Assembly (NCBI RefSeq): GCF_001692325.1
Contig: NZ_LXKN01000024.1
Location: forward strand, 1-64,000
Direction: 5' to 3'
Length of the DNA stretch: 64,000 bases
Source of the DNA: Rhizobium sp. AC27/96
GTDB lineage: Bacteria; Pseudomonadota; Alphaproteobacteria; Rhizobiales; Rhizobiaceae
Part shown: positions 18,032-26,878 of the stretch, piece by piece
How positions within the stretch are numbered: position 1 is the first letter of the stretch
Layout of the letters: each line of letters begins with the position of its first letter
Position numbers and translations under genes: made by a program
Notes under the pieces: model-generated
Seen by the model: the letters and a program-made list of their open reading frames with translations, nothing else
Databases searched by the model: none
What the model was told of the DNA's origin: nothing

Positions 18032-18281
18032 GAGAGCATCCTTTCAAAGGGTCGGATCTGCGGATCACAGCGCGGCAATCATGGCATCGGTTGATGACAG
18101 CTTCATTCGCTGTTGCGATCCCGACGAACATCTGCTGCGCTGCAGCAAAGTCAAGCGCGCAGATGTCGCGGTGAGAGCGGCGCTCCGTCAAATAACTGTC
18201 ACCCGTTTGATATAAATCCGCGTCATTCCCAATGGCTGTGCCAGTCAGAGCCAAAATCCGAAGCCGGAGGTGCTTGATATC

Positions 18282-19265
18282 GTGTCGACGCTCCAGCAGG
18301 TCGCTTTTCGTGCTGGCTGCTCGGTCGCAACCGCGAGCCGAGTGCTCAATCGCAACGGGCCGGTCAGCGACGAAATGGTGCGGCGCGTGCGCCGGGCAGC
18401 GGCAGAACTCGGCTATCGGGTCGGCTACCGCAACGGTAATGGCCGACCGGCGATCGGCGTGCTCATTCCCAGCATCACCAATCCTGTCTTTGCAGCGTCG
18501 CTCTCCAGCATCCAGAACAGGGCTCTTCATGCTGGTCACAGCGTGCTGATCGCGCAGTCGAATTACGATCCGGCGCAGGAGGCCGATGCCGTCGCATCGT
18601 TGCTCCAGCAGCAGCCGACCGGCCTCATTCTCACGGTTTGCGACCCCGAACGCAGCCTGGCTCTCTCATCCGCCCTGCCGCCGACCGTGCTGCTCGGCAA
18701 TCTGCCGACCACGCGGTTTACGGCCGCCGTCGCGACCGACAATTTCGGCGCGGGCCGGGATCTGACCGATCATCTCCTCTTGAGGGGGCACCGGCGCATC
18801 CTGTTCATCTCGGGCCATTTCGCTGCGTCGGATCGGGCGAAGCTTCGCTATCTCGGTTATCTCAAGGCGATGGAGGCTGCAGGCCAGCAGCCTCTCGAAG
18901 CCCTGGAAATTTCCTTCATCAGCAGCCTGGATCAGCTTGATCTCTCGGATGCCATCGCGCGTCTTTCCCCGACGGCGATCATCGGGTCCAACGATCTTCT
19001 CGCGCTCGGGGTGATGGGCGCTCTGCGGCGTCAGGGCCTTTCGATCCCGCGCGATATCTCGGTCGCCGGTTTCGATGGAATCTCCCTCGGACTGCTGACC
19101 GAGGTTTCATTGACGACGGTGGAGATACCGGACGGGACGATGGGGGGCGCTGCCGCCTCGCTATTGCTTGATATGGCGGAGAATGCAGCGCCGCCGCGCC
19201 ATTTGACCTTGCCTTATCGATTGCGGCCGGGCGGCACCGTGCGCGATCTCTCCATTCAATCCTGA
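18282..19265 (+). CDS. LacI family transcriptional regulator
   Basis: The GTG at 18282 is preferred because CCGGAGG ends 11 bases upstream and it places the motif STLQQVAFRAGCSVATASRV at the N-terminus, as in LacI proteins; the frame also opens at 18270. The 327-residue product has the helix-turn-helix and hinge at 1-55 and a periplasmic-binding-protein-like sensor domain (IGVLIPSITNPVFAASLSSI, SNDLLALGVMGALRRQGLSI, DISVAGFDGI). It is divergent from the YWTD protein gene, its probable target, and could also affect the convergent ABC transporter operon. Confidence 0.87.
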   Translation: MSTLQQVAFRAGCSVATASRVLNRNGPVSDEMVRRVRRAAAELGYRVGYRNGNGRPAIGVLIPSITNPVFAASLSSIQNRALHAGHSVLIAQSNYDPAQEADAVASLLQQQPTGLILTVCDPERSLALSSALPPTVLLGNLPTTRFTAAVATDNFGAGRDLTDHLLLRGHRRILFISGHFAASDRAKLRYLGYLKAMEAAGQQPLEALEISFISSLDQLDLSDAIARLSPTAIIGSNDLLALGVMGALRRQGLSIPRDISVAGFDGISLGLLTEVSLTTVEIPDGTMGGAAASLLLDMAENAAPPRHLTLPYRLRPGGTVRDLSIQS

Positions 19266-19285
19266 CGGATCTGCGCGCATGAAAA

Positions 19286-19310
19286 CGCCGCCTCTCAAGG
19301 AGAGGCGGCG
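19286..19310. terminator. Bidirectional hairpin terminator
   Basis: CGCCGCCTCTC (19286-19296) and GAGAGGCGGCG (19300-19310) form an 11-bp perfect stem with a 3-base loop between the convergent lacI and binding-protein genes. The A-run before it and the ATTTCA after it are consistent with weak termination both ways. Confidence 0.7.
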
Positions 19311-19334
19311 CAGATTTCAAACCGGATCCTGCAA

Positions 19335-20600
19335 TCAGCTGCGCGGCAGCATGCCTGCTACGTCGGCAGCGGCGTCGTCGAGCGCTTCCTTCGGCTCGGC
19401 CGAGCCGTCGACGATGCGCGACAGGTTGTCAACGATGGTCTGCGTGACCCTGACGCCGTTGGCGCCCGGGAAGGCATACCAGGGGATCATCACCGACATC
19501 TGGCTGAGGCCGGCCTGGAACAGCGGGTTCTTCTTGTAGAAGTCGCCGAGATAGTCGGCAGACTTGGCAGCAAGCTCGTTGTTCGGAACGTAGCCGGTGC
19601 CGGGAACGACGACGGACGCGCCATAGGGGCCGGCGGCGAACTTGGCGAACTTCCAGGCGGCTGCTTCCTTGGCTTGGTCATGCGTCAGGATGACGACGGC
19701 GTTACCGCCGGTGGGCAGGCGGCCGTTGACCGGATCGATCAGCGGGATCTTGGCGGTGCGCAGGTCGAACTTGGTGCCGACATTCTTGATCGTGTTGACC
19801 AGAGCACCAGTCGTCTGGAATTCGAAGCCGACCTTGCCGGCTGCGAAAGCCTGTTCGCCGGCAGCCTTGGTGAAGACCGGCATGCCGCCTTCCTTGACAA
19901 AGCGCTGGATCAGCTCGACAGCCTTCTGGCCCTCGGGACCATTGAAGGCGACCTTGCTTTCGTCGTCGCTCAGCATCTTGCCGCCGGCGCCGAAGAGAAG
20001 GGCGGAGAACATCCAGTCGTCACCCTGCCAACGGAAGTCCATACCGTCGACGCCGTTGCCGAGCGCCTTGATCTTGCCGGCGAGTGCGATGACTTCATCC
20101 CAGGTCTTCGGCGGGTTGTTCGGGTCGCCGCCGGCCGCCTTCACCAGATCGGCATTGTAATACATGATCGGGTTCGAGGTCGCGAAAGCGAGGCCGACCT
20201 GCTTGCCCTTGACCTGAGCGAGCTTCAGGATCGTGTCGGAGAAGCCCTGTTCGGCCATGTTGCCGTCTTTCTGGACGAGCGGTCCGAGATCGACGGCGAC
20301 ATTGCGCTCGTCCATCATGCGCAGGCGGTTGAGGCCGATGAAGGTGACATCGGGCATCTCGCTGGTGCCGGCCTGGCGAAGGATGGTCTGGATGCCTTCC
20401 TCATAGGTGGCCGAGGGAGCTGCGAACTGGATCTTGATATCGGGGTTTTCTTCCATGAACTTCTTCGAGATCGTGTCCATCACGTTCTTGAAGAAACCGG
20501 GCATGGGATAGTGAACCGTCAAGGTCGTCTCGGCGTAGGCCGGGACCGACACGACCATCGAAATGGCCGCGGCGGCGAGAATCTGGGTGATATGCTTCAT
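19335..20600 (-). CDS. ABC transporter substrate-binding protein, family 1 (UgpB/MalE-like)
   Basis: ATG 20600 gives 421 residues with a signal peptide ending at VPAYAET (about residue 24). The mature protein begins TTLTVHYPMPGFFKNVMDTI and has the family-1 pattern FMEENPDIKIQF, typical of carbohydrate and glycerol-phosphate binding proteins. It is the last gene of a minus-strand operon: phosphoesterase, ATPase, two permeases, binding protein. It is separated from the upstream permease gene by 139 bp filled with two palindromic repeats, which may tune its expression. The ligand is unknown; the linked phosphoesterase suggests a phosphodiester such as a glycerophosphodiester. Confidence 0.85.
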   Translation of the reverse strand: MKHITQILAAAAISMVVSVPAYAETTLTVHYPMPGFFKNVMDTISKKFMEENPDIKIQFAAPSATYEEGIQTILRQAGTSEMPDVTFIGLNRLRMMDERNVAVDLGPLVQKDGNMAEQGFSDTILKLAQVKGKQVGLAFATSNPIMYYNADLVKAAGGDPNNPPKTWDEVIALAGKIKALGNGVDGMDFRWQGDDWMFSALLFGAGGKMLSDDESKVAFNGPEGQKAVELIQRFVKEGGMPVFTKAAGEQAFAAGKVGFEFQTTGALVNTIKNVGTKFDLRTAKIPLIDPVNGRLPTGGNAVVILTHDQAKEAAAWKFAKFAAGPYGASVVVPGTGYVPNNELAAKSADYLGDFYKKNPLFQAGLSQMSVMIPWYAFPGANGVRVTQTIVDNLSRIVDGSAEPKEALDDAAADVAGMLPRS

Positions 20601-20618
20601 CGCTCGTTCTCCGTTTTC

Positions 20619-20666
20619 GAGCATGATGCCGAAAAGTGCGTGCGGTTTTCGGACGACATCATGCTC
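20619..20666. repeat. Rhizobial intergenic palindromic repeat (GAGCATGATG type), copy 1
   Basis: GAGCATGATGCCGAAAA (20619-20635) is matched by TTTTCGG at 20646-20652 and CATCATGCTC ending at 20666. The same type of element occurs at 53373-53424. Elements of this kind are common between genes in Rhizobium chromosomes. Here it sits inside an operon, just upstream of the binding-protein gene. Confidence 0.7.
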
Positions 20667-20678
20667 TACTTCTTTGAT

Positions 20679-20733
20679 TCTAGGGCGGATTCAGATTTTA
20701 GATCGATGCGATCTAAAATCATCCGCTCTAGGG
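20679..20733. repeat. Second intergenic palindrome (TCTAGGGCGGAT type)
   Basis: The inner arms ATTTTAGATC (20695-20704) and GATCTAAAAT (20710-20719) are perfect. The outer parts CTAGGGCGGAT and ATCCGCTCTAGG extend the symmetry imperfectly. The element lies directly beside the previous repeat; the pair fills the gap between the permease and binding-protein genes. Confidence 0.65.
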
Positions 20734-20739
20734 AACCGG

Positions 20740-21576
20740 TCAGCCTTTGAGACCGGTCATGGTGATGCCCTCGACGAAACGCTTCTGCGCCAGAAGGAAT
20801 GCGACGACGAGGGGAAGGGTGATGATCAGGGTTGCCGCCATGAGAGCGCCGTAGTCGTCGCCGGCTTCGGCAGCGCGGAAATACATGAGGCCCAGCGGCG
20901 GCGTGGCATAATCCGGCTTGCTGATGACGATCAGCGGCCAGTAGAGGTCGTTCCAATGCGCGACGACCGAGAAGATCGCGAAGGCCGTTACCGCCGGCCA
21001 GGCGTTCGGCACGATGACGCGGGCGACGATGCCGAGTTCCGACATGCCGTCGAGGCGGGCGGCGTGGATCAGATCGTCGGGCATGGCGCGGAAGAACTGC
21101 AGGAACATGAAGATCGCGAAGACCGAGATCGAGAAGGGCGCGACCAGAGCCGTATAGCTGTTGAGCAGCGACAGGCTGTTGAAGCCGACATAAAGCGGCA
21201 GCGCCGTAGCATGGATCGGGATCAGCAGCCCGAGCATGACCAGCACCATCATCGTGCGTGCCGCCGGGAATTTCAGCTTCGCCATGGCATAGGCGCAGGG
21301 AATGGCGATCAGCACCTGGAAGAAGAAGATCAGCCCGCAGACGAGGACGCCGTTGAACAGCAGCCTGCCCATATCAACCTTGCTCAGCGCCTTGGTGATG
21401 TTCTCGATATAGAAGAAATGCGTCGGGATCAGCCTCAGCGCCGAGGTGAAGATATCGTCCTGCGCCTTGCCCGCCGTCGAGATCATGAAGATGTAGGGCG
21501 CGAGGAAGACGAGCGAGCCGATGATCAGCAGGGAGAGGCGCAGGATGCGGCCGGGAGTGAAGCCTGTCGAGGTCAT
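20740..21576 (-). CDS. ABC transporter permease (UgpE/MalG-like)
   Basis: This 278-residue integral membrane protein has about six helices, starting with LSLLIIGSLVFLAPYIFMIS. The EAA loop that contacts the ATPase is HAARLDGMSELGIVARVIVP. It is the MalG/UgpE side of the binding-protein-dependent sugar transporter family. Its start overlaps the end of the partner permease gene by 4 bp (21573-21576), showing coupled translation. Confidence 0.88.
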   Translation of the reverse strand: MTSTGFTPGRILRLSLLIIGSLVFLAPYIFMISTAGKAQDDIFTSALRLIPTHFFYIENITKALSKVDMGRLLFNGVLVCGLIFFFQVLIAIPCAYAMAKLKFPAARTMMVLVMLGLLIPIHATALPLYVGFNSLSLLNSYTALVAPFSISVFAIFMFLQFFRAMPDDLIHAARLDGMSELGIVARVIVPNAWPAVTAFAIFSVVAHWNDLYWPLIVISKPDYATPPLGLMYFRAAEAGDDYGALMAATLIITLPLVVAFLLAQKRFVEGITMTGLKG

Positions 21577-22496
21577 GTGTAATGCACCTGCCGGTCCTGG
21601 ACGCGATATTGCAGGAAGGTCAACACCACGAGAATGGCGAGAAACACCGTCGTCATCGCCGAGGCATAGCCGACCCGGAGGTAGACGAAACCTTCCTGGT
21701 AGATGGTGAAGAGCAGCACCTCGGAGGCATGGTTCGGTCCGCCGTCGGTCAGAGCCTTGACGGTGTCGAAGACCTTCACCGCGTTGATGATGCTGATTGT
21801 GGTGACGAAGAGCGTCGTCGGTCCGAGCATCGGCCAGGTGACGAGCCAGAAGCGATCGGACGCCGATTTCGCGCCGTCGACTTCGGCTGCGGCGTAGAGT
21901 TCACGCGGGATGGCGGTGAGGCCGGCGAGAAACAGCACCATGTTGAAGCCGACCGACTGCCAGACGCCGATGATCGACAGGCTGTAGAGGGCTGTGGCCG
22001 AAGAGCCGAGCCAGTTCGGGCCTTGCAGGCCGAACTCGGCGAGAAGGGCGTTGATCGGGCCGATCGTGGGATGGAAGAGATACTGCCAGACCGTCGCCAT
22101 CGCGACGATCAGCGAGGCCACGGGCAGGAAGTAGGCGGTGCGAAAGAAGCTGCGGCCGATGCCTTCACTCTCGATCAACAACGCGACGCCAAGGCCGAGC
22201 ACGATCGAGATGGGAGCGACGATCGCCGTATAGACCGTCGTGTTCCACAGCGATTTCACAAAGGCGCGATCCTTCAGCAGATGCGCGTAGTTCTCGAAGG
22301 CGACGAAGCGCAGGTTCTTGTCGCCGAGCTGGAAATCCGTGAAGCCGAGGACGACGACGGCGACGATCGGCACCAAGATGAAGAGCACGATCAGGATGAT
22401 TGCGGGCAGCGCGAAGAGGAGCGCGGTGCGGGCTTCGCTACGTTCGCGCGCCGCCGCCGTCTGCAACGGCAGGGAAGTGACGGCAATGCTAGCCAT
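21573..22496 (-). CDS. ABC transporter permease (UgpA/MalF-like)
   Basis: ATG 22496 follows AGGGAGAAGG and overlaps the end of the ATPase gene, giving 307 residues. There are six or so membrane helices, beginning TALLFALPAIILIVLFILVP, and an EAA-type loop AAEVDGAKSASDRFWLVTWP. It forms the membrane channel together with the permease encoded just downstream. Confidence 0.87.
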   Translation of the reverse strand: MASIAVTSLPLQTAAARERSEARTALLFALPAIILIVLFILVPIVAVVVLGFTDFQLGDKNLRFVAFENYAHLLKDRAFVKSLWNTTVYTAIVAPISIVLGLGVALLIESEGIGRSFFRTAYFLPVASLIVAMATVWQYLFHPTIGPINALLAEFGLQGPNWLGSSATALYSLSIIGVWQSVGFNMVLFLAGLTAIPRELYAAAEVDGAKSASDRFWLVTWPMLGPTTLFVTTISIINAVKVFDTVKALTDGGPNHASEVLLFTIYQEGFVYLRVGYASAMTTVFLAILVVLTFLQYRVQDRQVHYT

Positions 22497-23652
22497 GCGC
22501 CTTCTCCCTGGCGGCATCGACGGTTACCGGGACGGTGCGCAAACGGCGACCGTCTTCGGCGAAAACCATGGCCTGCTCGGCCGCCAGCGTCAGCGCGACC
22601 GGCATGCCAGCGGAGAGACCGGCGGCTTCGGCGGGTGTCAGCTTGACGATCATGGCCTCGCCGATGGCGTCGAGCTTGGCATAGAGGATGACTTCGGAGC
22701 CGAGGAATTCCATCCGCTCGATATGGGCGGCAAGCGCATCCTGCCGTCCCTGTGTGAGGCTGACGAATTCCGGACGGATGCCGAGCGTGACGTTATTACC
22801 GGCAAAGCTGCCGTCTTCGAGCGCCAGCCGGATGCCGCCGAAGGCGACGATGCCGTTTTCGGCCAATGCCGGTAAAAGGTTGATGCGCGGCTGGCCGACG
22901 AAACGGGCGACCTCGATATGGCTCGGGTCGTCATAGATCACTTGTGGGGAGGCCAGCTGCAGCAGCTGCCCGCCGATCATGACGGCGACGCGATCCGCCA
23001 TCGACAGCGCCTCGGCTTGATCATGGGTGACGTAGACTGTGGGAACGCCGGCACGGCGATGCAGGTCGACGATCTCGCCGCGGGCATGGACGCGCAGATT
23101 GGCATCGAGATTGGAAAGCGGCTCGTCCATGAGGAAGACGCTCGGACGGCGCACCATGGCGCGGGCAAGCGCCACGCGCTGACGCTGGCCGCCGGACATC
23201 TGGCCGGGCTTGCGGTCGAGCAGATGGTCGATCTTCAGCGAAACAGCCATTTCGCGAACGTCGCGGATGATGCCGCTGCGGGTGCTGCGCTGGCCGGGGA
23301 TCAGCGAGCCGATGAAGGGCAGGCGCTGGACGCGTGACAGGCGGCGCATGGCGAGCGGCACGGCGATGTTTTCAGACGCCGTCAGATGTGGATAGAGCGC
23401 GTAGGACTGGAAAACCATGGCGATGTTGCGGTCAGCCGCCGCAACGCCGGAGACGTCGGTACCGCCAAGAACGATTTCACCGCTGTCGGCATGCTCGAGA
23501 CCCGCCAGAATGCGCAACAACGTGCTCTTGCCGCAGCCGGAGGGACCGACGAGGGCGATGAATTCGCCAGGCTCGACGTCGAGATCGACACCTTTAAGGA
23601 TGGCGTTGCCGCCGAAGGACTTGGCGATACCGCGAAGCGAGAGTGCGCTCAT
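22489..23652 (-). CDS. ABC transporter ATP-binding protein (UgpC/MalK-like)
   Basis: This 387-residue ATPase has Walker A GPSGCGKST (36-44), Q-loop VFQSYALYPHL, signature MSGGQRQRVALARA, Walker B VFLMDEPLSNLD and a C-terminal TOBE-type region, as in MalK/UgpC. Between the Q-loop and the signature there are about 20 extra residues (around RLPFIGSLIPGQRSTRSG) that ordinary MalK/UgpC proteins lack. It overlaps the phosphoesterase gene by 4 bp and the next permease gene by 8 bp, so the operon is tightly coupled. Confidence 0.9.
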   Translation of the reverse strand: MSALSLRGIAKSFGGNAILKGVDLDVEPGEFIALVGPSGCGKSTLLRILAGLEHADSGEIVLGGTDVSGVAAADRNIAMVFQSYALYPHLTASENIAVPLAMRRLSRVQRLPFIGSLIPGQRSTRSGIIRDVREMAVSLKIDHLLDRKPGQMSGGQRQRVALARAMVRRPSVFLMDEPLSNLDANLRVHARGEIVDLHRRAGVPTVYVTHDQAEALSMADRVAVMIGGQLLQLASPQVIYDDPSHIEVARFVGQPRINLLPALAENGIVAFGGIRLALEDGSFAGNNVTLGIRPEFVSLTQGRQDALAAHIERMEFLGSEVILYAKLDAIGEAMIVKLTPAEAAGLSAGMPVALTLAAEQAMVFAEDGRRLRTVPVTVDAAREKAHG

Positions 23653-24485
23653 TCGGTGGCTTCCTTCTGAAGCTTCGGGGCGGCCTGCGGATAGACTTCC
23701 ATGACGACGTCATCGAGGAAGTAGGCGGTCATGCCCGGTACTGCGACAAGCTCGGTCGAGACGGTTTCGCCGAGATCATGAATGGCGGCGCCAACGAGCC
23801 GTTCGCCGGGCATTTCGCGTTCCATCTTGTCGAGGATGAAGGCGGCAGGCGGAGCCCAGACGAGGGCCGTGTCGTTGAAGCGGCCTTCCCAGGTCCAGTG
23901 CAGATGGCCGCTGCCGAGCAGGGCGACATCGTGGGCTGCTATCAGATCGTAAAGACGGCGGCGTTGTGCCGGGCGTACGCTCCAGTAACCGGTATCGCCT
24001 TCATCAGGTGTATCGACGAAGAGCGGCTTGTGGGCGAAGAGGGCAACGCGGCGATCGCCACGGCTTTCCAGCTTCTCCTGTAGCCAGTCGAATTGCTTCT
24101 GCTCTTCAGCATCTTCGAAGCCCATCAGCAGGCTGTTGAGGCCGATCAGCCGCCAGTTATCGACGTCCTTCGCCCAATAGTCCGGGCCGACGAGGCGGCG
24201 CCAGCGCGCCAGCCGCTCGGGATTGACGGGCTGATAGGACCCCGGCAGATGGCCGACATCGTGATTGCCGGGCACGATTAGCATCGGCACCGAGATCTGG
24301 CGCATCAGCTCCATGGAGAAGGTGAGATCCTCATCCTTGTCGGCGCCGTCGACGCTGAGATCGCCGGTGTGAACGACAAGATCAGCGCCGCTCGCTTCAA
24401 TCCATTTCGCCAGAGGTTCCCAATTGCCGTTGAAATGCGGCTTGTTCGGGCTCAAATGCGTGTCGGTAATCTGGATGATCTTCAA
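23649..24485 (-). CDS. Metallophosphoesterase, cyclic-nucleotide/glycerophosphodiester phosphodiesterase type (CpdA/GpdQ-like)
   Basis: This 278-residue protein has the full set of binuclear-metal motifs: DTHLS near residue 8, GDLS around 42-45, GNHDVGH around 73-79 and GHLHW near 193. The arrangement resembles CpdA and GpdQ, which hydrolyse cAMP or glycerophosphodiesters. There is no signal peptide, so it acts in the cytoplasm. It is the first gene of the UgpABCE-like transporter operon and overlaps the ATPase gene by 4 bp. The context favours cleavage of an imported phosphodiester over cAMP turnover. Confidence 0.82.
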   Translation of the reverse strand: MKIIQITDTHLSPNKPHFNGNWEPLAKWIEASGADLVVHTGDLSVDGADKDEDLTFSMELMRQISVPMLIVPGNHDVGHLPGSYQPVNPERLARWRRLVGPDYWAKDVDNWRLIGLNSLLMGFEDAEEQKQFDWLQEKLESRGDRRVALFAHKPLFVDTPDEGDTGYWSVRPAQRRRLYDLIAAHDVALLGSGHLHWTWEGRFNDTALVWAPPAAFILDKMEREMPGERLVGAAIHDLGETVSTELVAVPGMTAYFLDDVVMEVYPQAAPKLQKEATE

Positions 24486-24717
24486 GGCGCGTCTCCGGAG
24501 TCTTCAGAAGCAAAGCGCCCACAAGGGATACCCAAGGCAGGCGCGTTTCTGCGCTCTCTTTAGAAGGTGCCCATGTCAGTTGAGTAACGGGTCTTTTCAG
24601 CTGTTTTTCAGTTTTGTCACATCACCGTCAAATGAGGTCGCCGCCGGCTGCATGGTGAATTGAGGCCTGTACGCGCCGGGCCCGGGTGATATAGATCGCT
24701 GCCGAAGAGGATTGGAC

Positions 24718-24927
24718 ATGTCAGACGAACAGAACCGCATCACGACACTCGAGGAAATGGTCGCCCATCAGGCGAAGATCATCGAAGAGCTGTCCGACCA
24801 GATTGCGGAGCAATGGAAGGTCGTCGAGCAGACGCGCCAGAAGCTCGATCGGCTGACCGAGCGCTTCCTGACGCTGGAGGAACAGTCACTCGACGCGCCG
24901 GCCATTACAAAGCCGCCGCATTACTGA
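24718..24927 (+). CDS. slyX: SlyX family protein
   Basis: The ATG at 24718 gives 69 residues. Almost the whole chain is a predicted coiled coil with heptads (NRITTLEEMVAHQAKIIEEL) and ends with PPHY, the C-terminus typical of SlyX. The biochemical role of SlyX is unknown. The gene stands alone, divergent from the ABC/phosphoesterase operon. Confidence 0.85.
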   Translation: MSDEQNRITTLEEMVAHQAKIIEELSDQIAEQWKVVEQTRQKLDRLTERFLTLEEQSLDAPAITKPPHY

Positions 24928-25048
24928 TCTGCGCTGATACCTCGTTCACGTTTCGGTGTTTCACGCGGGCGTGTGTAACAAATGCGCCAGTCTTCCCGTA
25001 TTTCCTTGTGACCGGAGCATCTACTATCTCGGTCGAGAGGAAATCATC

Positions 25049-25795
25049 ATGAAGACTTTATCGACGGACATGATCCGCAACTATTCGGCACGCATCACGC
25101 GCTTCGCCGGTCTCACGGCCGCAGCGGTCCTTGTCGGCGGCATCGCGCTGCAATTTGTCAGCCGGGCTTCTGCTGAGGATGCGCGCGTTATTCCCGCACC
25201 GAGCGTGGACGAGAAGGCGGGCTCCGCCGGCACCGAGACCATCGTGCTTGCGGGCGGCTGCTTCTGGGGCGTGCAGGGTGTGTTCCAGCATGTCAACGGC
25301 GTGATCAGCGCCACCTCAGGCTATGCCGGCGGCGGCAAGGATGCCGCGCACTATGAATTGGTCAGCAATGGCGATACCGGCCATGCCGAATCCGTTCGCG
25401 TCGTCTTCGATCCGCACAAGGTCAGCTACGGACATCTGCTGCAGATCTATTTCTCCGTGGCGCATGATCCGACCGAGCTGAACTATCAGGGGCCGGATAC
25501 CGGCACGCAATATCGTTCCGCTATCTTCCCGGCGACGCAGGAGCAGGCTGATGTCGCAAAGGCCTATATCGACCAGCTCAACAAGGCCAAGACCTTTGAC
25601 GCCGCGATCGTCACCCGCATCGAGCCGGCCAGGCAGTTCTACGCCGCCGAGGATTATCATCAGGACTTCCTGACGACACATCCGACCTATCCCTATATCG
25701 TCATCAACGATCTGCCGAAGATCAAGAATCTTCAGCATCTCTTTCCCAAGGATTATCGCGCCGATCCGGTTCTGGTGACGGCCAGCGCCAATTGA
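25049..25795 (+). CDS. msrA: Exported peptide methionine sulfoxide reductase A
   Basis: ATG 25049 follows GAGAGGAAATC. The protein has 248 residues. An N-terminal segment FAGLTAAAVLVGGIALQF looks like a signal peptide or membrane anchor, followed by the MsrA domain with the catalytic Cys71 in GGCFWGVQ, SGYAGG, GHAESV and DYHQDFL. The enzyme reduces methionine-S-sulfoxide in proteins. The leader suggests that this copy works in the periplasm or at the outer face of the inner membrane, unlike the usual cytoplasmic MsrA. Confidence 0.9.
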   Translation: MKTLSTDMIRNYSARITRFAGLTAAAVLVGGIALQFVSRASAEDARVIPAPSVDEKAGSAGTETIVLAGGCFWGVQGVFQHVNGVISATSGYAGGGKDAAHYELVSNGDTGHAESVRVVFDPHKVSYGHLLQIYFSVAHDPTELNYQGPDTGTQYRSAIFPATQEQADVAKAYIDQLNKAKTFDAAIVTRIEPARQFYAAEDYHQDFLTTHPTYPYIVINDLPKIKNLQHLFPKDYRADPVLVTASAN

Positions 25796-25925
25796 CCGAT
25801 GTGGGATGAGCTGACCGGCGAGCGATGCCCGCCGGTCAGCTCCGCCTTGCAAGAAATGCTCGTTACTTGCGGCTTGTCTGGTGTATTGCTGACCCATCAG
25901 ACATTCATCGAGAGTGCGTTTTGTC

Positions 25926-26849
25926 ATGATCGTCCGCGACCGGCCGAATCTCTTCCAGCTTTTCTTCATCGTGCGCGGTTCGGTCATTCAGCGCATTCTG
26001 CCGCAGATCGTCGTCATCTTCCTGCTGTCGGCCCTCATTGTCTGGGGACATGAGGAGCGGCCGAACCTGGTCGTTTCCTTCAACGGCTCGTCGCTTTCCC
26101 TGCTCGGCATCGCGCTTTCGATCTTCCTCGGCTTCCGCAACAATGCCGCCTATGACCGCTGGTGGGAGGGGCGTCGCGACTGGGGCCAGCTCGTCTATGT
26201 CGCGCGCGGCTTTGCCCGTCAGACATTGATCCTTGAAGCGGGCGGTGAGGCCGGTATCGCAGCGCGAAAGACCCTGCTGCGCCTGACCATGGCCTTTGCG
26301 CAGGCACTGGTCTGCCTTCTCCGGCCGGGCAGTGACGACAGCAAGGTGATGCGGCTTTTGACCTCGAGCGAGGCTGAATTCTATCACGCCGCGCAGAACC
26401 GACCCGATCTCATCCTGCGCCTGATGTCGGCCGATCTCGCACGTCTGAAAGCAAGCGGCGCGATTTCGGATATCCAGTATCAGATGCTGGATATCAGTGT
26501 CGGCCAGATGGGTGCGGTCCAGGCCGCCTGCGAGCGCATCCGCAATACGCCGCTGCCGTTCGGCTATACGCTGCTCCTGCATCGCACCGCCTATCTCTTC
26601 TGCTTCCTGCTGCCGTTCGGCTTCGTCGATACCCTCGGCTGGGGCTCGCCCTTCGTCACCGCTCTCATCGCCTATACTTTCTTCGGGCTCGATGCGCTGG
26701 GCGACGAGCTGGAGGATCCTTTCGGCCATCGTCCGAACGCGCTCGCCATCGGCGCTCTTGCCGATACGATCGAGATCAATCTGCGTGAAGCGCTCGGCGA
26801 AACCGATCTGCCGCCGCTGCCGCAGCCCCAGGATTTCGTGCTGATGTAG
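25926..26849 (+). CDS. Bestrophin-like (UPF0187/YneE family) membrane protein
   Basis: The ATG at 25926 gives 307 residues. The N-terminal FQLFFIVRGSVIQRILPQIV, the conserved FLGFRNNAAYDRWWEGRR (bestrophin pore-neck signature), and the late TPLPFGYTLLLHRTAYLFCF and GLDALGDELEDPFG motifs identify the bacterial bestrophin family. Members form pentameric ion channels. The gene lies directly upstream of the ECF sigma factor gene. Confidence 0.88.
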   Translation: MIVRDRPNLFQLFFIVRGSVIQRILPQIVVIFLLSALIVWGHEERPNLVVSFNGSSLSLLGIALSIFLGFRNNAAYDRWWEGRRDWGQLVYVARGFARQTLILEAGGEAGIAARKTLLRLTMAFAQALVCLLRPGSDDSKVMRLLTSSEAEFYHAAQNRPDLILRLMSADLARLKASGAISDIQYQMLDISVGQMGAVQAACERIRNTPLPFGYTLLLHRTAYLFCFLLPFGFVDTLGWGSPFVTALIAYTFFGLDALGDELEDPFGHRPNALAIGALADTIEINLREALGETDLPPLPQPQDFVLM

Positions 26850-26878
26850 GCCATCGGCAAAAAATTTCGAAAAGCCAT

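Noticed and set aside
18188..18210. TCAAA...TTTGA inverted repeat as LacI operator
   Set aside because: Arms of five bases only, without the central CG typical of LacI operators. Too weak to call.
24560..24717. Possible PHO box upstream of the phosphoesterase-transporter operon
   Set aside because: TTGTCAC-N4-CCGTCAA at 24614-24631 matches the consensus only partly and reads on the plus strand, toward slyX, not toward the operon. Not strong enough to call.
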